DNA of 64,000 bases. It comes from Ruminococcus sp. GTDB lineage: Bacteria; Bacillota; Clostridia; Oscillospirales; Ruminococcaceae. Below are positions 9,836-20,107 of this stretch, one piece after another. The notes under the pieces are model-generated. The model saw only the letters and a program-made list of their open reading frames with translations. It had not been told where the DNA came from and did not search any database. The stretch is from assembly GCA_021202895.1 (NCBI GenBank), contig JAJQCE010000024.1:57910-121909 (forward strand), written 5' to 3'. The number at the start of each line of letters is the position of its first letter. The stretch's first letter is position 1. The position numbers were made by a program, and so were the translations under genes.

Positions 9836-10255
9836 ATGTTGATAAGTCAGACAGTGACGGATTACATAAGTGAAAGACTGACTGAAGCAGGCTTTAGTCC
9901 ATGTAAAATTTACGAAGCAGATTTAGGATTAAAGACAAATGGGGCGATGAGTGCGGAGTATCCTGCGCTCATTACAGTAAACAAGGTTTCCCTCAACCAA
10001 TATTCTAAAGCAGCTTCAGATTTATGCCGTGCGGAGGTTTCTTTGAACGTTCAATGCTTTGGAAGCAAAAAAGGATTTTACGATGCAGATGCTTTGCAGG
10101 AGATGACGGAAACCGCTCTTAGTGAAATTTTATTTAATTCAGAGATGATAATCTCAAAATTAAGCTGTTCTCAGATAAAGAAAAACATCAAATATGGCAG
10201 GCTTGAGCAGGATTTTGACACCATATTAATTACATCAATTGAACAGGAGGAATAG
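9836..10255 (+). CDS. Putative neck/tail-terminator-like phage protein
   Basis: Size and position only; ends with TAG. Confidence 0.4.
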   Translation: MLISQTVTDYISERLTEAGFSPCKIYEADLGLKTNGAMSAEYPALITVNKVSLNQYSKAASDLCRAEVSLNVQCFGSKKGFYDADALQEMTETALSEILFNSEMIISKLSCSQIKKNIKYGRLEQDFDTILITSIEQEE

Positions 10256-10257
10256 GA

Positions 10258-10611
10258 ATGAATTCTACAGGTGTTATAAACTCTGTTATATATAATGGAA
10301 GTGTCTACTACTTTGAAACGCTGAAATTTACAATTGCAAACAAGGTAGAGGACTCAGCTCTTATTGACGGAGATCTTTACAGAATAAAGGCCGCAAGTGC
10401 AAGCGAGATAATTTATCTCAAGACTAGAATATCTCACAGTAAAATATTTACATACAGAGCACTTTTAAAATCGCTTGCCCAAAACGTTTCAAGCATAAGA
10501 ATTAACGCAACCTTATTTTCAAACCTAACTCTTATGACGGGGAAAATCAGTTCTCCTGAATCTGAGGAATTTGCTACTTGTGAAATTACTCTTACGGAGG
10601 TAGAAGCATGA
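10258..10611 (+). CDS. Small phage structural protein, unknown
   Basis: ORF tightly packed in the cassette; overlaps the next start. Confidence 0.4.
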   Translation: MNSTGVINSVIYNGSVYYFETLKFTIANKVEDSALIDGDLYRIKAASASEIIYLKTRISHSKIFTYRALLKSLAQNVSSIRINATLFSNLTLMTGKISSPESEEFATCEITLTEVEA

Positions 10612-11534
10612 ACAATTTCACTCTTACAATTACAACTTCGGACGGAGATATAACTCTGACTCAAGGTGTAAGCTTCACCTTTGAAAAGGAGCGATACACG
10701 GGATACACTAAATTCAGCGGAACCTTTATAGGAAGCTGTGAGCCGTCAGACATTTTATACATCAGCTTTTATTACCAAACGAAGCTTCTGCACTGCGGCT
10801 TTGCGGACAAGGTTTCATGCAGACAAACGAGCGGAAAAAATACGGTGACAATAAGCTCCTATGGATTTACAATGCTGTTAGGGCAAAATTTATCAGAGCC
10901 TGGAATTTTATCCTCGCCTAATCTTGACACTTTGCTTGACACGGATTTAGACTTTTATGGGATAACGCACCAAAGCAGCACTTCTGCTGTAAACTACCTT
11001 TACATCAACGACAACACTACAATATGGGATTCTATCTGCAACTATACGCTCAAAGCTTACGATAGCTTCCCTGTTGTAATAGGCGCAAACAAAGTTGTAT
11101 GCAAGGCTTCGGGAAATACCGCTTACAGCTACGATACGGAAAAGATTGTATACACTGAAAGCGGAGTGCATCTAACAAATTTGATTTCCAAAGCCTACAC
11201 AAACGACAGCGATGGAGACTGGAGCTACGAACTGGAAAACTCCTATGCCGCAGAGAGAAACATCATAAAGCAAAAATACTATCAGCAGGACAAGGAATTT
11301 TTATACAACCTAAACGTTCAGCTAGAACAAAAGATTCAGTATGCAGACAAAGGCAGAGAATACGCAAAATATAAATACGTGGGATACAAAGGCGAAGATT
11401 TACTTGACACAGTTACTTTAAGCAATGGAAACATAAACCTTTCCTCCGCAGAAGTTGATTATATCAAAATAGACGGCTCTAAAAAGGGAATATTTACAAC
11501 AATTTCCTGCTACTTTGATTCATACTGCAATTAA
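10608..11534 (+). CDS. Putative baseplate hub/late-control-D-like protein
   Basis: 308 aa; TIWDSICNYTLKAYDSFPVV resembles hub proteins; last gene of cassette. Confidence 0.5.
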   Translation: MNNFTLTITTSDGDITLTQGVSFTFEKERYTGYTKFSGTFIGSCEPSDILYISFYYQTKLLHCGFADKVSCRQTSGKNTVTISSYGFTMLLGQNLSEPGILSSPNLDTLLDTDLDFYGITHQSSTSAVNYLYINDNTTIWDSICNYTLKAYDSFPVVIGANKVVCKASGNTAYSYDTEKIVYTESGVHLTNLISKAYTNDSDGDWSYELENSYAAERNIIKQKYYQQDKEFLYNLNVQLEQKIQYADKGREYAKYKYVGYKGEDLLDTVTLSNGNINLSSAEVDYIKIDGSKKGIFTTISCYFDSYCN

Positions 11535-11541
11535 GAAAAAG

Positions 11542-11574
11542 GCGCACCTGTTAGATGCAGGTGCGCTGTTTTTT
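11542..11574 (+). terminator. Intrinsic terminator ending the phage cassette
   Basis: GCGCACCTG-TTAGATG-CAGGTGCGC then T-run. Confidence 0.85.
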
Positions 11575-11594
11575 ACAATACACTTTCAAGTGGC

Positions 11595-12662
11595 TCAAAG
11601 CTTAACTATCCAGCCGAACTCGTCCTCAATTTTACCCCACTGGATACCTGTAAGCGTATCATAGAGCATCTGAGAAACCTTGCCAATTTTGTTGTCATTT
11701 ATAATCATAATCTTATCTCCCCATTTTAGATGACCTACAGGGGAAATAACTGCGGCTGTACCAGTTCCGAAAACCTCGTCAAGCTTGCCGTCGTCATAAG
11801 CCTTTGATACCTCTTCAATCGAGATTTTTCTCTCGGTAACCTTATATCCTTGTTTTCTGCAAATTTCAATAGCGGACTTTCTGGTAATTCCCGAAAGAAC
11901 AGAGCCTGTAAGCTGAGGAGTAACAACCTCTCCGTCAATTACAAAGAAGATGTTCATAGAGCCAACCTCTTCGATATACTTCTGCTCTACTCCGTCAAGC
12001 CACAGCACCTGCTCGTAATCCTGATTATGAGCCTCGTCCTGTCCCTTAAGAGAAATAGCGTAGTTTGCAGCGGTCTTTGCAAAGCCCGTTCCGCCTCTTA
12101 CCGTTCTGACATACTTCTGCTCCACATAAATCTTAACTGGATCAAGACCTGTCGAATAGTACGCGCCTGACGGCGAAAGGATAATCATAAACAGATAATG
12201 ATCCGCAGGACATACGCCTACATAATCATCTGTAGCGAAAATAAAGGGTCTTATGTAAAGCGATGCTCCGTCAGTATGAGGAACCCAGTCCTCCTCAAGC
12301 TTAACGAGAGTCTTGGTCGCCTCAACCATAAATTCCTCGTCAAAAGGAGGAATAACCATTCTCTCAGCAGAAATATTCATTCTCTTGAAATTTTCATCAG
12401 GTCTGAAAAGCTGAACTGTGCCGTCGGCTGTTCTATATGCCTTTAAGCCCTCGAAAATTTCCTGTCCATAATGCAGGCAACAAGTGGCGGGCGAAAGCGA
12501 AATATCTCCGAACGGAACTATTCTGGGGTCATGCCAGCCCTCTCCTGTGTCATAGTTCATAACAAACATATGGTCGGTAAAAATATGCCCAAAGCCAAGC
12601 TTGGTTTCATCCGCCGGCTTTTCCTTTGGCGTAGTGGTACGCTCGATTCTGATATCTAACAT
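11595..12662 (-). CDS. ilvE: Branched-chain amino acid aminotransferase
   Basis: FGHIFTDHMFVMNYDTGEGWHDPRIVPFG, YGQEIFEGLKAYR, EEVGSMNIFFV; likely start MLDIRIERTT (the supplied ORF begins 6 codons earlier). Confidence 0.93.
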   Translation of the reverse strand: MLDIRIERTTTPKEKPADETKLGFGHIFTDHMFVMNYDTGEGWHDPRIVPFGDISLSPATCCLHYGQEIFEGLKAYRTADGTVQLFRPDENFKRMNISAERMVIPPFDEEFMVEATKTLVKLEEDWVPHTDGASLYIRPFIFATDDYVGVCPADHYLFMIILSPSGAYYSTGLDPVKIYVEQKYVRTVRGGTGFAKTAANYAISLKGQDEAHNQDYEQVLWLDGVEQKYIEEVGSMNIFFVIDGEVVTPQLTGSVLSGITRKSAIEICRKQGYKVTERKISIEEVSKAYDDGKLDEVFGTGTAAVISPVGHLKWGDKIMIINDNKIGKVSQMLYDTLTGIQWGKIEDEFGWIVKL

Positions 12663-12899
12663 ACAAAATCCTTCTTTCAAAAAATTTAATCCTTACATCA
12701 CAAAAATTGTGAAAAGGATATTTATTATCAAAATAGCCCACTTTATATTATATACTAAAACCGAAAGATTTTCAATAGCGCAGGCGCATTATTCATAGAT
12801 TTTTGATAATTTATTATTCGATTTGACAAATTGTCGTAGGAAGCTTTGAAAAAGTTCTGTCTAAATCAATAGCGCAAAGAATTTTTCATACAAAAGAGA

Positions 12900-12928
12900 T
12901 TGACAAGCTGAAAAAAAAGGAGTATAAT
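12900..12928 (+). promoter_or_regulatory. Sigma-A-type promoter for the 12989 gene
   Basis: TTGACA-N17-TATAAT. Confidence 0.75.
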
Positions 12929-12988
12929 AAAAGTAAGAAACATAGTCAGGTACGAAAGTACAAAAAATTTAGAAAGAGGTAGACAAAT

Positions 12989-13201
12989 ATGTCAATTAAC
13001 GAGCTTGAAAGCGGAGCGCTTATCACGATTACAGAGGGAACTACATCATATGATGCGATTTTTGTTAAGGCTTACGAGCATCACATCAACTTCAAGCATC
13101 TTACAAAATCGGGAAACAGCTACAACACAGGTTTGAATCTCTGGGACATACAGTGCGGAAACGCAGTTATTTATTTTAACGACGAAAAGGTTACAGTCTG
13201 A
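12989..13201 (+). CDS. Small protein of unknown function
   Basis: 70-aa ORF with upstream RBS and promoter. Confidence 0.6.
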   Translation: MSINELESGALITITEGTTSYDAIFVKAYEHHINFKHLTKSGNSYNTGLNLWDIQCGNAVIYFNDEKVTV

Positions 13202-13295
13202 ATTTTAAGGCAAAAAATGCACAAATATTGTGTGTCTGTTGCCTTAAGCACACTGTGCGGCGGTTTACTTTTTTGAAAAGGAAAGGATTTTTCAA

Positions 13296-14164
<869 letters not shown>

Positions 14165-14167
14165 GAG

Positions 14168-14193
14168 AAAAGAGCCGTAACATCGGCTCTTTA
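14168..14193. terminator. Bidirectional-looking terminator between convergent genes
   Basis: AAAGAGCCG-TAACAT-CGGCTCTTT hairpin. Confidence 0.65.
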
Positions 14194-14201
14194 TTATGCC
14201 T

Positions 14202-14633
14202 TTAAAACAATCCGAAAAATTTTTTGTCAGCACGTTTCTTTTCAACACAGTCAATTTCTATGCTGTCGCTGTCATCGCTTCCCTCAAAGATTACCGTGAC
14301 AACACAGCCCTCTGAGCTGTCCTCTAAAAAGCTAATCTCAGTAGACCTATAATTGATAGACTTTGAGCAAATATACTGATATTCTTGCGTTTCATTATCC
14401 ACAACATAAATCTTAAGGCTTGTAGTATCCTCAGATCCGCCGAATGTAGCGGGATCCTTAAGCTCTACTGAATATGTGCCGTCCTCTGTTGTGTAGGCTT
14501 CATAATCCTTATCCTCTAAAGCAGTAAACTGATTATTCTGATAATTGAAATAGTAATTATAAATACCCACAGGCAAAGCGACAAACACAATTAAAATTGT
14601 GATAATCGTAACTATAACCTTTGAATGATCCAT
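14202..14633 (-). CDS. Single-TM protein of unknown function
   Basis: 143-aa ORF with N-terminal TM segment. Confidence 0.6.
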   Translation of the reverse strand: MDHSKVIVTIITILIVFVALPVGIYNYYFNYQNNQFTALEDKDYEAYTTEDGTYSVELKDPATFGGSEDTTSLKIYVVDNETQEYQYICSKSINYRSTEISFLEDSSEGCVVTVIFEGSDDSDSIEIDCVEKKRADKKFFGLF

Positions 14634-14805
14634 AAATCAACTCCCCCTCCCTGAGTAATTCATCAACCGATTCATGCTTACATACTAAGTATATAGTATT
14701 TTTTAAAAATTGTCAATAGTCAAATTGTTAAATCTTTTCTTTGAATATTTGATTTTTTCAGACAAATTGCAGTAGTTTGCTAAAAAATACTTAAATGAGT
14801 GTTGT

Positions 14806-15465
14806 CTAAAGCCTTAGCAGCTTATCTAAAACGTCTGTGACGTCAGCAAGGCTGTCGCATACAGCGTAAACTTTAGCTTTAAGCTCCTCATCAGGCTGTG
14901 ACAAATCGGGAACCATTATCGGAATACAGCCTGCACGATATGCAGATTCTATCCCGTTAGGCGAATCCTCAAGCGCCGCGCATTCGTTCGGCAAAAATCC
15001 AAGCTTTGCCGCTCCCTCAAGGTAGGTATCTGGATCAGGCTTGCCGTTTTTAATCATATCTCCGCACACAAGCTCGTCAAACGGTTCAAGTGCGTTAATT
15101 GAGCTTAAATAGCGTCTTGTCCGCTGAGAATCGGTAGCTGTGCAGACTGCGCATTTAAGTCCGCTCTGCTTTATATAGTCAAGCAGTTCATAAAGTCCTG
15201 CCTTAGCTTCAATTCCATTTTTAGATATATAATCGTCCATAAGCTCAATGCGCTTAGCTCTCACGGCAGGGTAATCAAAATCCTCTCCGAAAATTGAGCG
15301 CAGGTGAGGTGCGGAATATTTTGAGCAGAGTGAGCGTATTCCGAGAACGTGCTCGGGCGTCATATGATAGCCGTAAAAGGCGGCGGCTTCACACCAAAAG
15401 CGTGACAAAAGCTTCTCAGTATCGGTTATAAGTCCGTCCATGTCAAACAAAACAGCTTTAAGCAT
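14806..15465 (-). CDS. HAD-superfamily hydrolase (phosphoglucomutase-like)
   Basis: MLKAVLFDMDGLITDTE, CTATDS, GKPDPDTYL, ALEDSPNGIESAYRAG. Confidence 0.88.
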   Translation of the reverse strand: MLKAVLFDMDGLITDTEKLLSRFWCEAAAFYGYHMTPEHVLGIRSLCSKYSAPHLRSIFGEDFDYPAVRAKRIELMDDYISKNGIEAKAGLYELLDYIKQSGLKCAVCTATDSQRTRRYLSSINALEPFDELVCGDMIKNGKPDPDTYLEGAAKLGFLPNECAALEDSPNGIESAYRAGCIPIMVPDLSQPDEELKAKVYAVCDSLADVTDVLDKLLRL

Positions 15466-15628
15466 AGGGCTTCTCCTTCTTTTCTGATTCATATTCCTAT
15501 TGTATCACAAAATATGCAAAAAAGCAAGGGTAAACCTATGAAAAATTGTTTGCTTAAACACTTGAAAAAAATTTAAAGGTGTGGTATAATATACGTAGAA
15601 AGCTTATTACGAAAGGACTGGTTGATTT

Positions 15629-16642
15629 ATGGCAAATATTTTAGTCACAGGCGGAGCTGGCTTTATCGGAAGCCACACCTGTGTTGAGCTTTTAAATGCA
15701 GGGCATGACATTGTTGTCGTTGACAACTTTTCAAATTCCAAGCCAGAAGCGCTTAAGCGCATAAAGGCTATCACGGGCAAGGATTTTAAATTTTACGAGC
15801 TGGATATTCTGGAGCTTGACAAGATGGACAAGGTTTTCAAAGAGAACAGCATTGACGCTGTAATTCACTTTGCAGGACTTAAGGCGGTAGGCGAATCGGT
15901 CGAAAAGCCGGTTGAGTACTACCACAACAACATTACTGGCACGCTTATGCTGATTAAGGCTATGCGCCAAAACGGCTGCAAGAGGATAGTTTTTTCTTCA
16001 TCGGCTACTGTTTACGGGGTTGACAATCCTGTGCCGTATGTTGAAACTATGCCCACTCACACCTCAACGAATCCTTACGGCTACACAAAGGTGATGATTG
16101 AGCAGATTCTGACTGACGTTTGCGCTTCAGACCCAGAGTGGAGCGTTTCGCTTCTGAGATATTTCAATCCGATCGGAGCGCACAAGAGCGGCTTGTTAGG
16201 CGAGGATCCTAACGGCATACCGAACAACCTTTTCCCCTACATCGCACAGGTTGCAGTCGGAAAGCGTGAATTTTTAGGCGTTTTCGGCAACGACTACGAC
16301 ACACCTGACGGTACGGGAGTGCGCGACTACATTCACGTTATGGACCTCGCAAACGGTCATCTCTGCGCCGTGGACTATGTGCTTGAACACAAGGGAGTTG
16401 AGGCGGTTAATCTCGGCACAGGCAAGGGTTCAAGCGTATTTGACGTGCTCCACGCATTTGAAAAGGCTTGCGGACGTGAGCTTCCCTACAGGATTCTTCC
16501 TCGCAGAGCAGGCGATATAGCTTGGTGCTATGCAAATACCGACAAGGCTAAGGAGGTATTCGGCTGGACGGCTAAGTACGGTCTTGACGAAATGGCGGAG
16601 GACGGCTGGAACTTTACCAAAAACAATCCTGACGGACTTTGA
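15629..16642 (+). CDS. galE: UDP-glucose 4-epimerase
   Basis: ILVTGGAGFIGSHTCVELL, SSSATVYG, NPYGYTKVMIE, GVRDYIHVMDLA. Confidence 0.95.
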   Translation: MANILVTGGAGFIGSHTCVELLNAGHDIVVVDNFSNSKPEALKRIKAITGKDFKFYELDILELDKMDKVFKENSIDAVIHFAGLKAVGESVEKPVEYYHNNITGTLMLIKAMRQNGCKRIVFSSSATVYGVDNPVPYVETMPTHTSTNPYGYTKVMIEQILTDVCASDPEWSVSLLRYFNPIGAHKSGLLGEDPNGIPNNLFPYIAQVAVGKREFLGVFGNDYDTPDGTGVRDYIHVMDLANGHLCAVDYVLEHKGVEAVNLGTGKGSSVFDVLHAFEKACGRELPYRILPRRAGDIAWCYANTDKAKEVFGWTAKYGLDEMAEDGWNFTKNNPDGL

Positions 16643-16654
16643 TTTAAGCAATTT

Positions 16655-16690
16655 AAAAAGCAGATGTGTTGTGAAATGCGTCTGCTTTTT
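16655..16690 (+). terminator. Intrinsic terminator of galE
   Basis: AAAAAGCAGA...TCTGCTTTTT hairpin. Confidence 0.75.
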
Positions 16691-16763
16691 ATCGAATTTC
16701 GCAGCTTAATTTGTGCAAAATGTACAAAAATCAATTTCGAGGAAAGATAATTTAAAAATCCGC

Positions 16764-16792
16764 TTGACATCAGAGCGAATTTGTGGTAAAAT
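16764..16792 (+). promoter_or_regulatory. Promoter of tRNA-Ser pair
   Basis: TTGACA-N17-TAAAAT upstream of the tRNA genes. Confidence 0.7.
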
Positions 16793-16837
16793 AATTAAGT
16801 GGTTCGGCGAATATGTCGGAGCAAGCTTTCTACTTTT

Positions 16838-16923
16838 GGACAGGTGTCCGAGTGGTTTAAGGAGCCGGTCTTGAAAACCGGTGATACGGCAACGTACCGT
16901 GGGTTCGAATCCCACCCTGTCCG
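16838..16923 (+). tRNA. tRNA-Ser(TGA)
   Basis: GGACAGG/CCTGTCC acceptor stem, long variable arm, GGTTCGAATCC T-arm, anticodon TGA; CCA not encoded. Confidence 0.92.
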
Positions 16924-16926
16924 TAT

Positions 16927-17016
16927 GCGGATTTACCCAAGTGGTGAAGGGGCTCGCCTGCTAAGTGAGTAGGTCGTGAAAACGGCGCTAGAGTTCGAAT
17001 CTCTAAATCCGCGCCA
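16927..17016 (+). tRNA. tRNA-Ser(GCT)
   Basis: GCGGATT/AATCCGC acceptor stem, anticodon GCT, T-arm GAGTTCGAATCTC, CCA encoded. Confidence 0.9.
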
Positions 17017-17020
17017 ATAA

Positions 17021-17052
17021 AAAAGCTGTAGGCTTATGTCTACAGCTTTTTT
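17021..17052 (+). terminator. Intrinsic terminator of tRNA-Ser pair
   Basis: AAAAGCTGTAG...CTACAGCTTTT hairpin and T-run. Confidence 0.8.
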
Positions 17053-17084
17053 GCGTTAAAAGCCGCCTTGAAAGCAAAGCGGCT

Positions 17085-17831
17085 TTATTCTAAATATCCA
17101 ACTAAAATCGTTCTCGAATCGTTGCTGTCCCTTGTGCAGGTTGAAAGAACCACCAGATTTTCTTCGGTAAGCTCACTTGGTTCAAAGTCGGTTTTGCAGA
17201 TTGCAACATCTGAAAGCATCTCTAAATAGGTTTCTCTGTCAGATTTTGCAGGGTGAACCACGCTGTAAACAAATGCGTCGCTTTCCACAACTGCGCAGGC
17301 TATGAAGCTTATAGTCTTAATTTCATGCTCCAGCGTCAGCGTGCCAGTCGGGTGTTCGTTGAAGTAGGTCTGATTCTTGAAGTTCAGAAGTGGGGCGAAA
17401 ATGTACTTGTTCGAGTAGTTGTGACCGTAGATTATCGAGTTAAAATCGGTGAAATCGGAGCTGTTTCTATAGTCTAGAAACGGGCAGCCGTACACGCTGT
17501 AATCCCCCTCAAAGCTATGCTTAAGGTAATAGGAGTTATCCTCGCACTGCATTACGGGGAAGTCTATCGCTGTATCTGGAATGTTGAGCCATGCTACCAT
17601 CTGCGGATTTATCGCCTGAGCGTCGGCTAGAAGGTTGACTTCATCGCTTTCTTCACCGCTCGGCTTGACTGAAGAATAAATCTGAGTCTGCGCTTCGTAA
17701 TCCTCTGATGTATTGGTTTCGCTTGATTGACTGAAATAGTAATATGCCGTGCCGCCAATAATTATCAAAATTAACAAAATTATAATCACAGTCGCAATAC
17801 GGCGTTTGCGCTTGCCTTTAGTCTTCTTCAT
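17085..17831 (-). CDS. Class B-like sortase
   Basis: N-terminal TM; MVAWLNIPDTAIDFPVMQ, SIIYGHNY, VVLSTCT catalytic Cys motif. Confidence 0.88.
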   Translation of the reverse strand: MKKTKGKRKRRIATVIIILLILIIIGGTAYYYFSQSSETNTSEDYEAQTQIYSSVKPSGEESDEVNLLADAQAINPQMVAWLNIPDTAIDFPVMQCEDNSYYLKHSFEGDYSVYGCPFLDYRNSSDFTDFNSIIYGHNYSNKYIFAPLLNFKNQTYFNEHPTGTLTLEHEIKTISFIACAVVESDAFVYSVVHPAKSDRETYLEMLSDVAICKTDFEPSELTEENLVVLSTCTRDSNDSRTILVGYLE

Positions 17832-18636
17832 CGGTCACGTTTGCGTTATTATATGTATCCTGATAATCGTCAAAATATCCTGCGATTATGTCGCCATTTT
17901 CATCATCATCGCCAAAGCTTGTAATTTCTACCATTCCAGTCGGAACGCACTGAGCGGTGACTATTATGTTATAGTCGGTGTCGAAAATGCCGTCGTATTC
18001 AGCTTTCAGAACTGGGATTAAAATATAGTCGAACAAATTTTCGGTATTACCACCTGCGGCTAGAGCGGCTAGTTCAGCAGAATTTGAACCTGTATAGTAG
18101 AACCAACCTGTATAATCATATGTAACTGTGCTGTCTTCATCGTCTGTTACAGCATCGCTATCATCATCATCATAATAGTAGAACGCAGAATTTTGGCTCG
18201 ATACACCATCATCGCCAAACTCATAAAGCTGATATGAAGTTCCCTCATCATCTGTTGAAGTGGAATAAAAATATATCGCAGAAAGTATCGCTTTGCCTCT
18301 TGCCGAGTTGGTGATGTCTTCTCCGTTTTCGTCCGTTATCGTTATCTGCATACGGATATAGACTTCGGTGTCGGAATTGTTGAGGACGTATGGGTCTTTG
18401 GCTATCGTCATACCTGGCTCGCTCAGCTTGGCGTCAGATTTGCCGCTTGAGTACCAGCTCGGCTCTAAAAGTGAGATTTGGTACTCCTGCGCTTCAAGCT
18501 CGTTTGTTACGGTGTCTCTGCTGGTGAAAAATGCCAGTGTGATTCCTGCAATTAGGAGCGCAGCAAGCAGAACTATTATGCAGATTGTATAAGTTGTGCG
18601 CTTGCAGCTGAACAGCTCTTTAATTTTCGTACTCAT
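17818..18636 (-). CDS. TasA/camelysin-like protein with SipW-type signal
   Basis: ALLIAGITLAFFTSRDTVTNELEA signal region. Confidence 0.7.
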   Translation of the reverse strand: MSTKIKELFSCKRTTYTICIIVLLAALLIAGITLAFFTSRDTVTNELEAQEYQISLLEPSWYSSGKSDAKLSEPGMTIAKDPYVLNNSDTEVYIRMQITITDENGEDITNSARGKAILSAIYFYSTSTDDEGTSYQLYEFGDDGVSSQNSAFYYYDDDDSDAVTDDEDSTVTYDYTGWFYYTGSNSAELAALAAGGNTENLFDYILIPVLKAEYDGIFDTDYNIIVTAQCVPTGMVEITSFGDDDENGDIIAGYFDDYQDTYNNANVTDEED

Positions 18637-19165
18637 TGCGTTCCCTCCTTTTGCTTTTTATCCATCTGACAAGTGTGAAAGCTGCTCCTAAAAGCAGATA
18701 TGCCGCCAACAGGCAGATTATTACAACTATCACTCTGCGAACGGTTGTGCTATTGGTGTAAAATGCCAGAGAACCTATTTTTGGGATTCCGAAAACCACC
18801 TTGCCAAGGACGTTTTGATAGTCTGACGGGGTGGAATCGGCGGTGTTGTTCATGTCGCCTTTGGTGTAAATCTGCTCGTTTTCCGTGTCGTTTTCTACCA
18901 CTCTGTGAGTTACCACAGCATCGCCGCTTGTCACGAATGAAATCACATCGCCCTCGGCTAAATCCTCCGGTGCAGTGTTGTCAACTAAAACCAGTGTGCC
19001 AACGGGGTAAATATTTTTCATGCTCTGGGTTTTCACCACATAGAATCTGTAGCCGAAAGCGTACAGAGCAATCATTGCTATTCCTATAAAAGCCATCAGC
19101 GCAAATACTAACGACGTCAGAATGTGCGCTGCTTTTTTTACGTATGTAAGTTTGTTATGCGCCAT
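18620..19165 (-). CDS. SipW-type signal peptidase I (intact)
   Basis: VKTQSMKNIYPVGTLVLV (Ser), AVVTHRVVE (His), IYTKGDMNN. Confidence 0.88.
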   Translation of the reverse strand: MAHNKLTYVKKAAHILTSLVFALMAFIGIAMIALYAFGYRFYVVKTQSMKNIYPVGTLVLVDNTAPEDLAEGDVISFVTSGDAVVTHRVVENDTENEQIYTKGDMNNTADSTPSDYQNVLGKVVFGIPKIGSLAFYTNSTTVRRVIVVIICLLAAYLLLGAAFTLVRWIKSKRRERNEYEN

Positions 19166-19982
19166 TTAGCTCTCCGCCCTGAGTATCTTCGTTTTCACGG
19201 CTGTTACGTCTTTTTTTAATTAAAATGGCTATCAGGATAAAAATTATAAGTATTGCCAAAATCGCAATTACTGCGAAATATCCAATATTTCCGGAATCGA
19301 AAATTCCAGTGTTCGGAGGCGTGTATTCCTCGTCAACCGCCGCATAAAAAATCCACCGAAACCACACCTTGCCCTCGATATAGTTGTCGCCGCTTTCAGC
19401 TTCCAAAATTTCCACTCCATCAGAGCTTACAAGCCTTGTGCCATAATTCTTAAAATAGTCCGCTGTGTCGCCCGTCCATGTTATCGACACGCTAAGCGTC
19501 GCAGAATCGTTCGGCTCGTACAGACCTAAATCAATAGGTTCGTCCGCTAAATTCACAGTGCCGTCAGAGCTAAGTCCTGACACTGAGCCTGTAAAAACCT
19601 CCTCGCCGTCCAGGGTGAAAACTGCCGTGCAGCCGTCCTCAAGGTTAAAATCTCCGCTCCAGCCTATCGGCTCGGCATAGAAATAAATGTGATAAGCCTT
19701 GTCCTCTCGCAGGTTCATAATTTCAATATTTTTAGTGTACTCTGTGTCCGGCTGCATATTTTCCACATAGAAAAAATACTCGCCGTCCTCGCTCACTGCG
19801 TTGCCATCGCTGTCCATAACTGTCAGCTCTTCCAGAAGTCCCGCTGCCGTTCCATCGGGCAGTGTGACCTCCGCAGCCGCCGAAAGCGTGCTGCAAAGAA
19901 TCAGAGCGGCAGACAGAAATGCTGACAAAGTAAATTTGACTGCGCTTTTCATTAGCCGCTCTCCTTTCATAATTCTATGCAA
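19155..19982 (-). CDS. Surface protein with sortase-type C-terminal anchor
   Basis: Signal peptide; C-terminal PPNTG + hydrophobic segment + KKRR tail; directly upstream of the sipW/sortase genes. Confidence 0.72.
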   Translation of the reverse strand: MHRIMKGERLMKSAVKFTLSAFLSAALILCSTLSAAAEVTLPDGTAAGLLEELTVMDSDGNAVSEDGEYFFYVENMQPDTEYTKNIEIMNLREDKAYHIYFYAEPIGWSGDFNLEDGCTAVFTLDGEEVFTGSVSGLSSDGTVNLADEPIDLGLYEPNDSATLSVSITWTGDTADYFKNYGTRLVSSDGVEILEAESGDNYIEGKVWFRWIFYAAVDEEYTPPNTGIFDSGNIGYFAVIAILAILIIFILIAILIKKRRNSRENEDTQGGELNGA

Positions 19983-20024
19983 GACCTTTGTCCTGCCAAC
20001 GCCTTTATCTCTGCAAGCCGTTCC

Positions 20025-20045
20025 GACGCCGCCGCCTGCGGCGTC
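20025..20045 (-). promoter_or_regulatory. GC-rich intergenic hairpin inside the fibre operon
   Basis: GACGCCGC/GCGGCGTC 8-bp perfect stem, no T-tract on the coding strand. Confidence 0.5.
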
Positions 20046-20107
20046 ATCTCAGCTTTTATCTTGAAATTTTTTGATTTCGCTTGGGGTTAGTCTTATTCTG
20101 TTTCTGT

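Noticed and set aside
12663-12900. T-box or other amino-acid riboswitch upstream of ilvE
   Set aside because: No T-box sequence (GGTGGNACCGCG-type) or terminator found on the minus strand in this interval.
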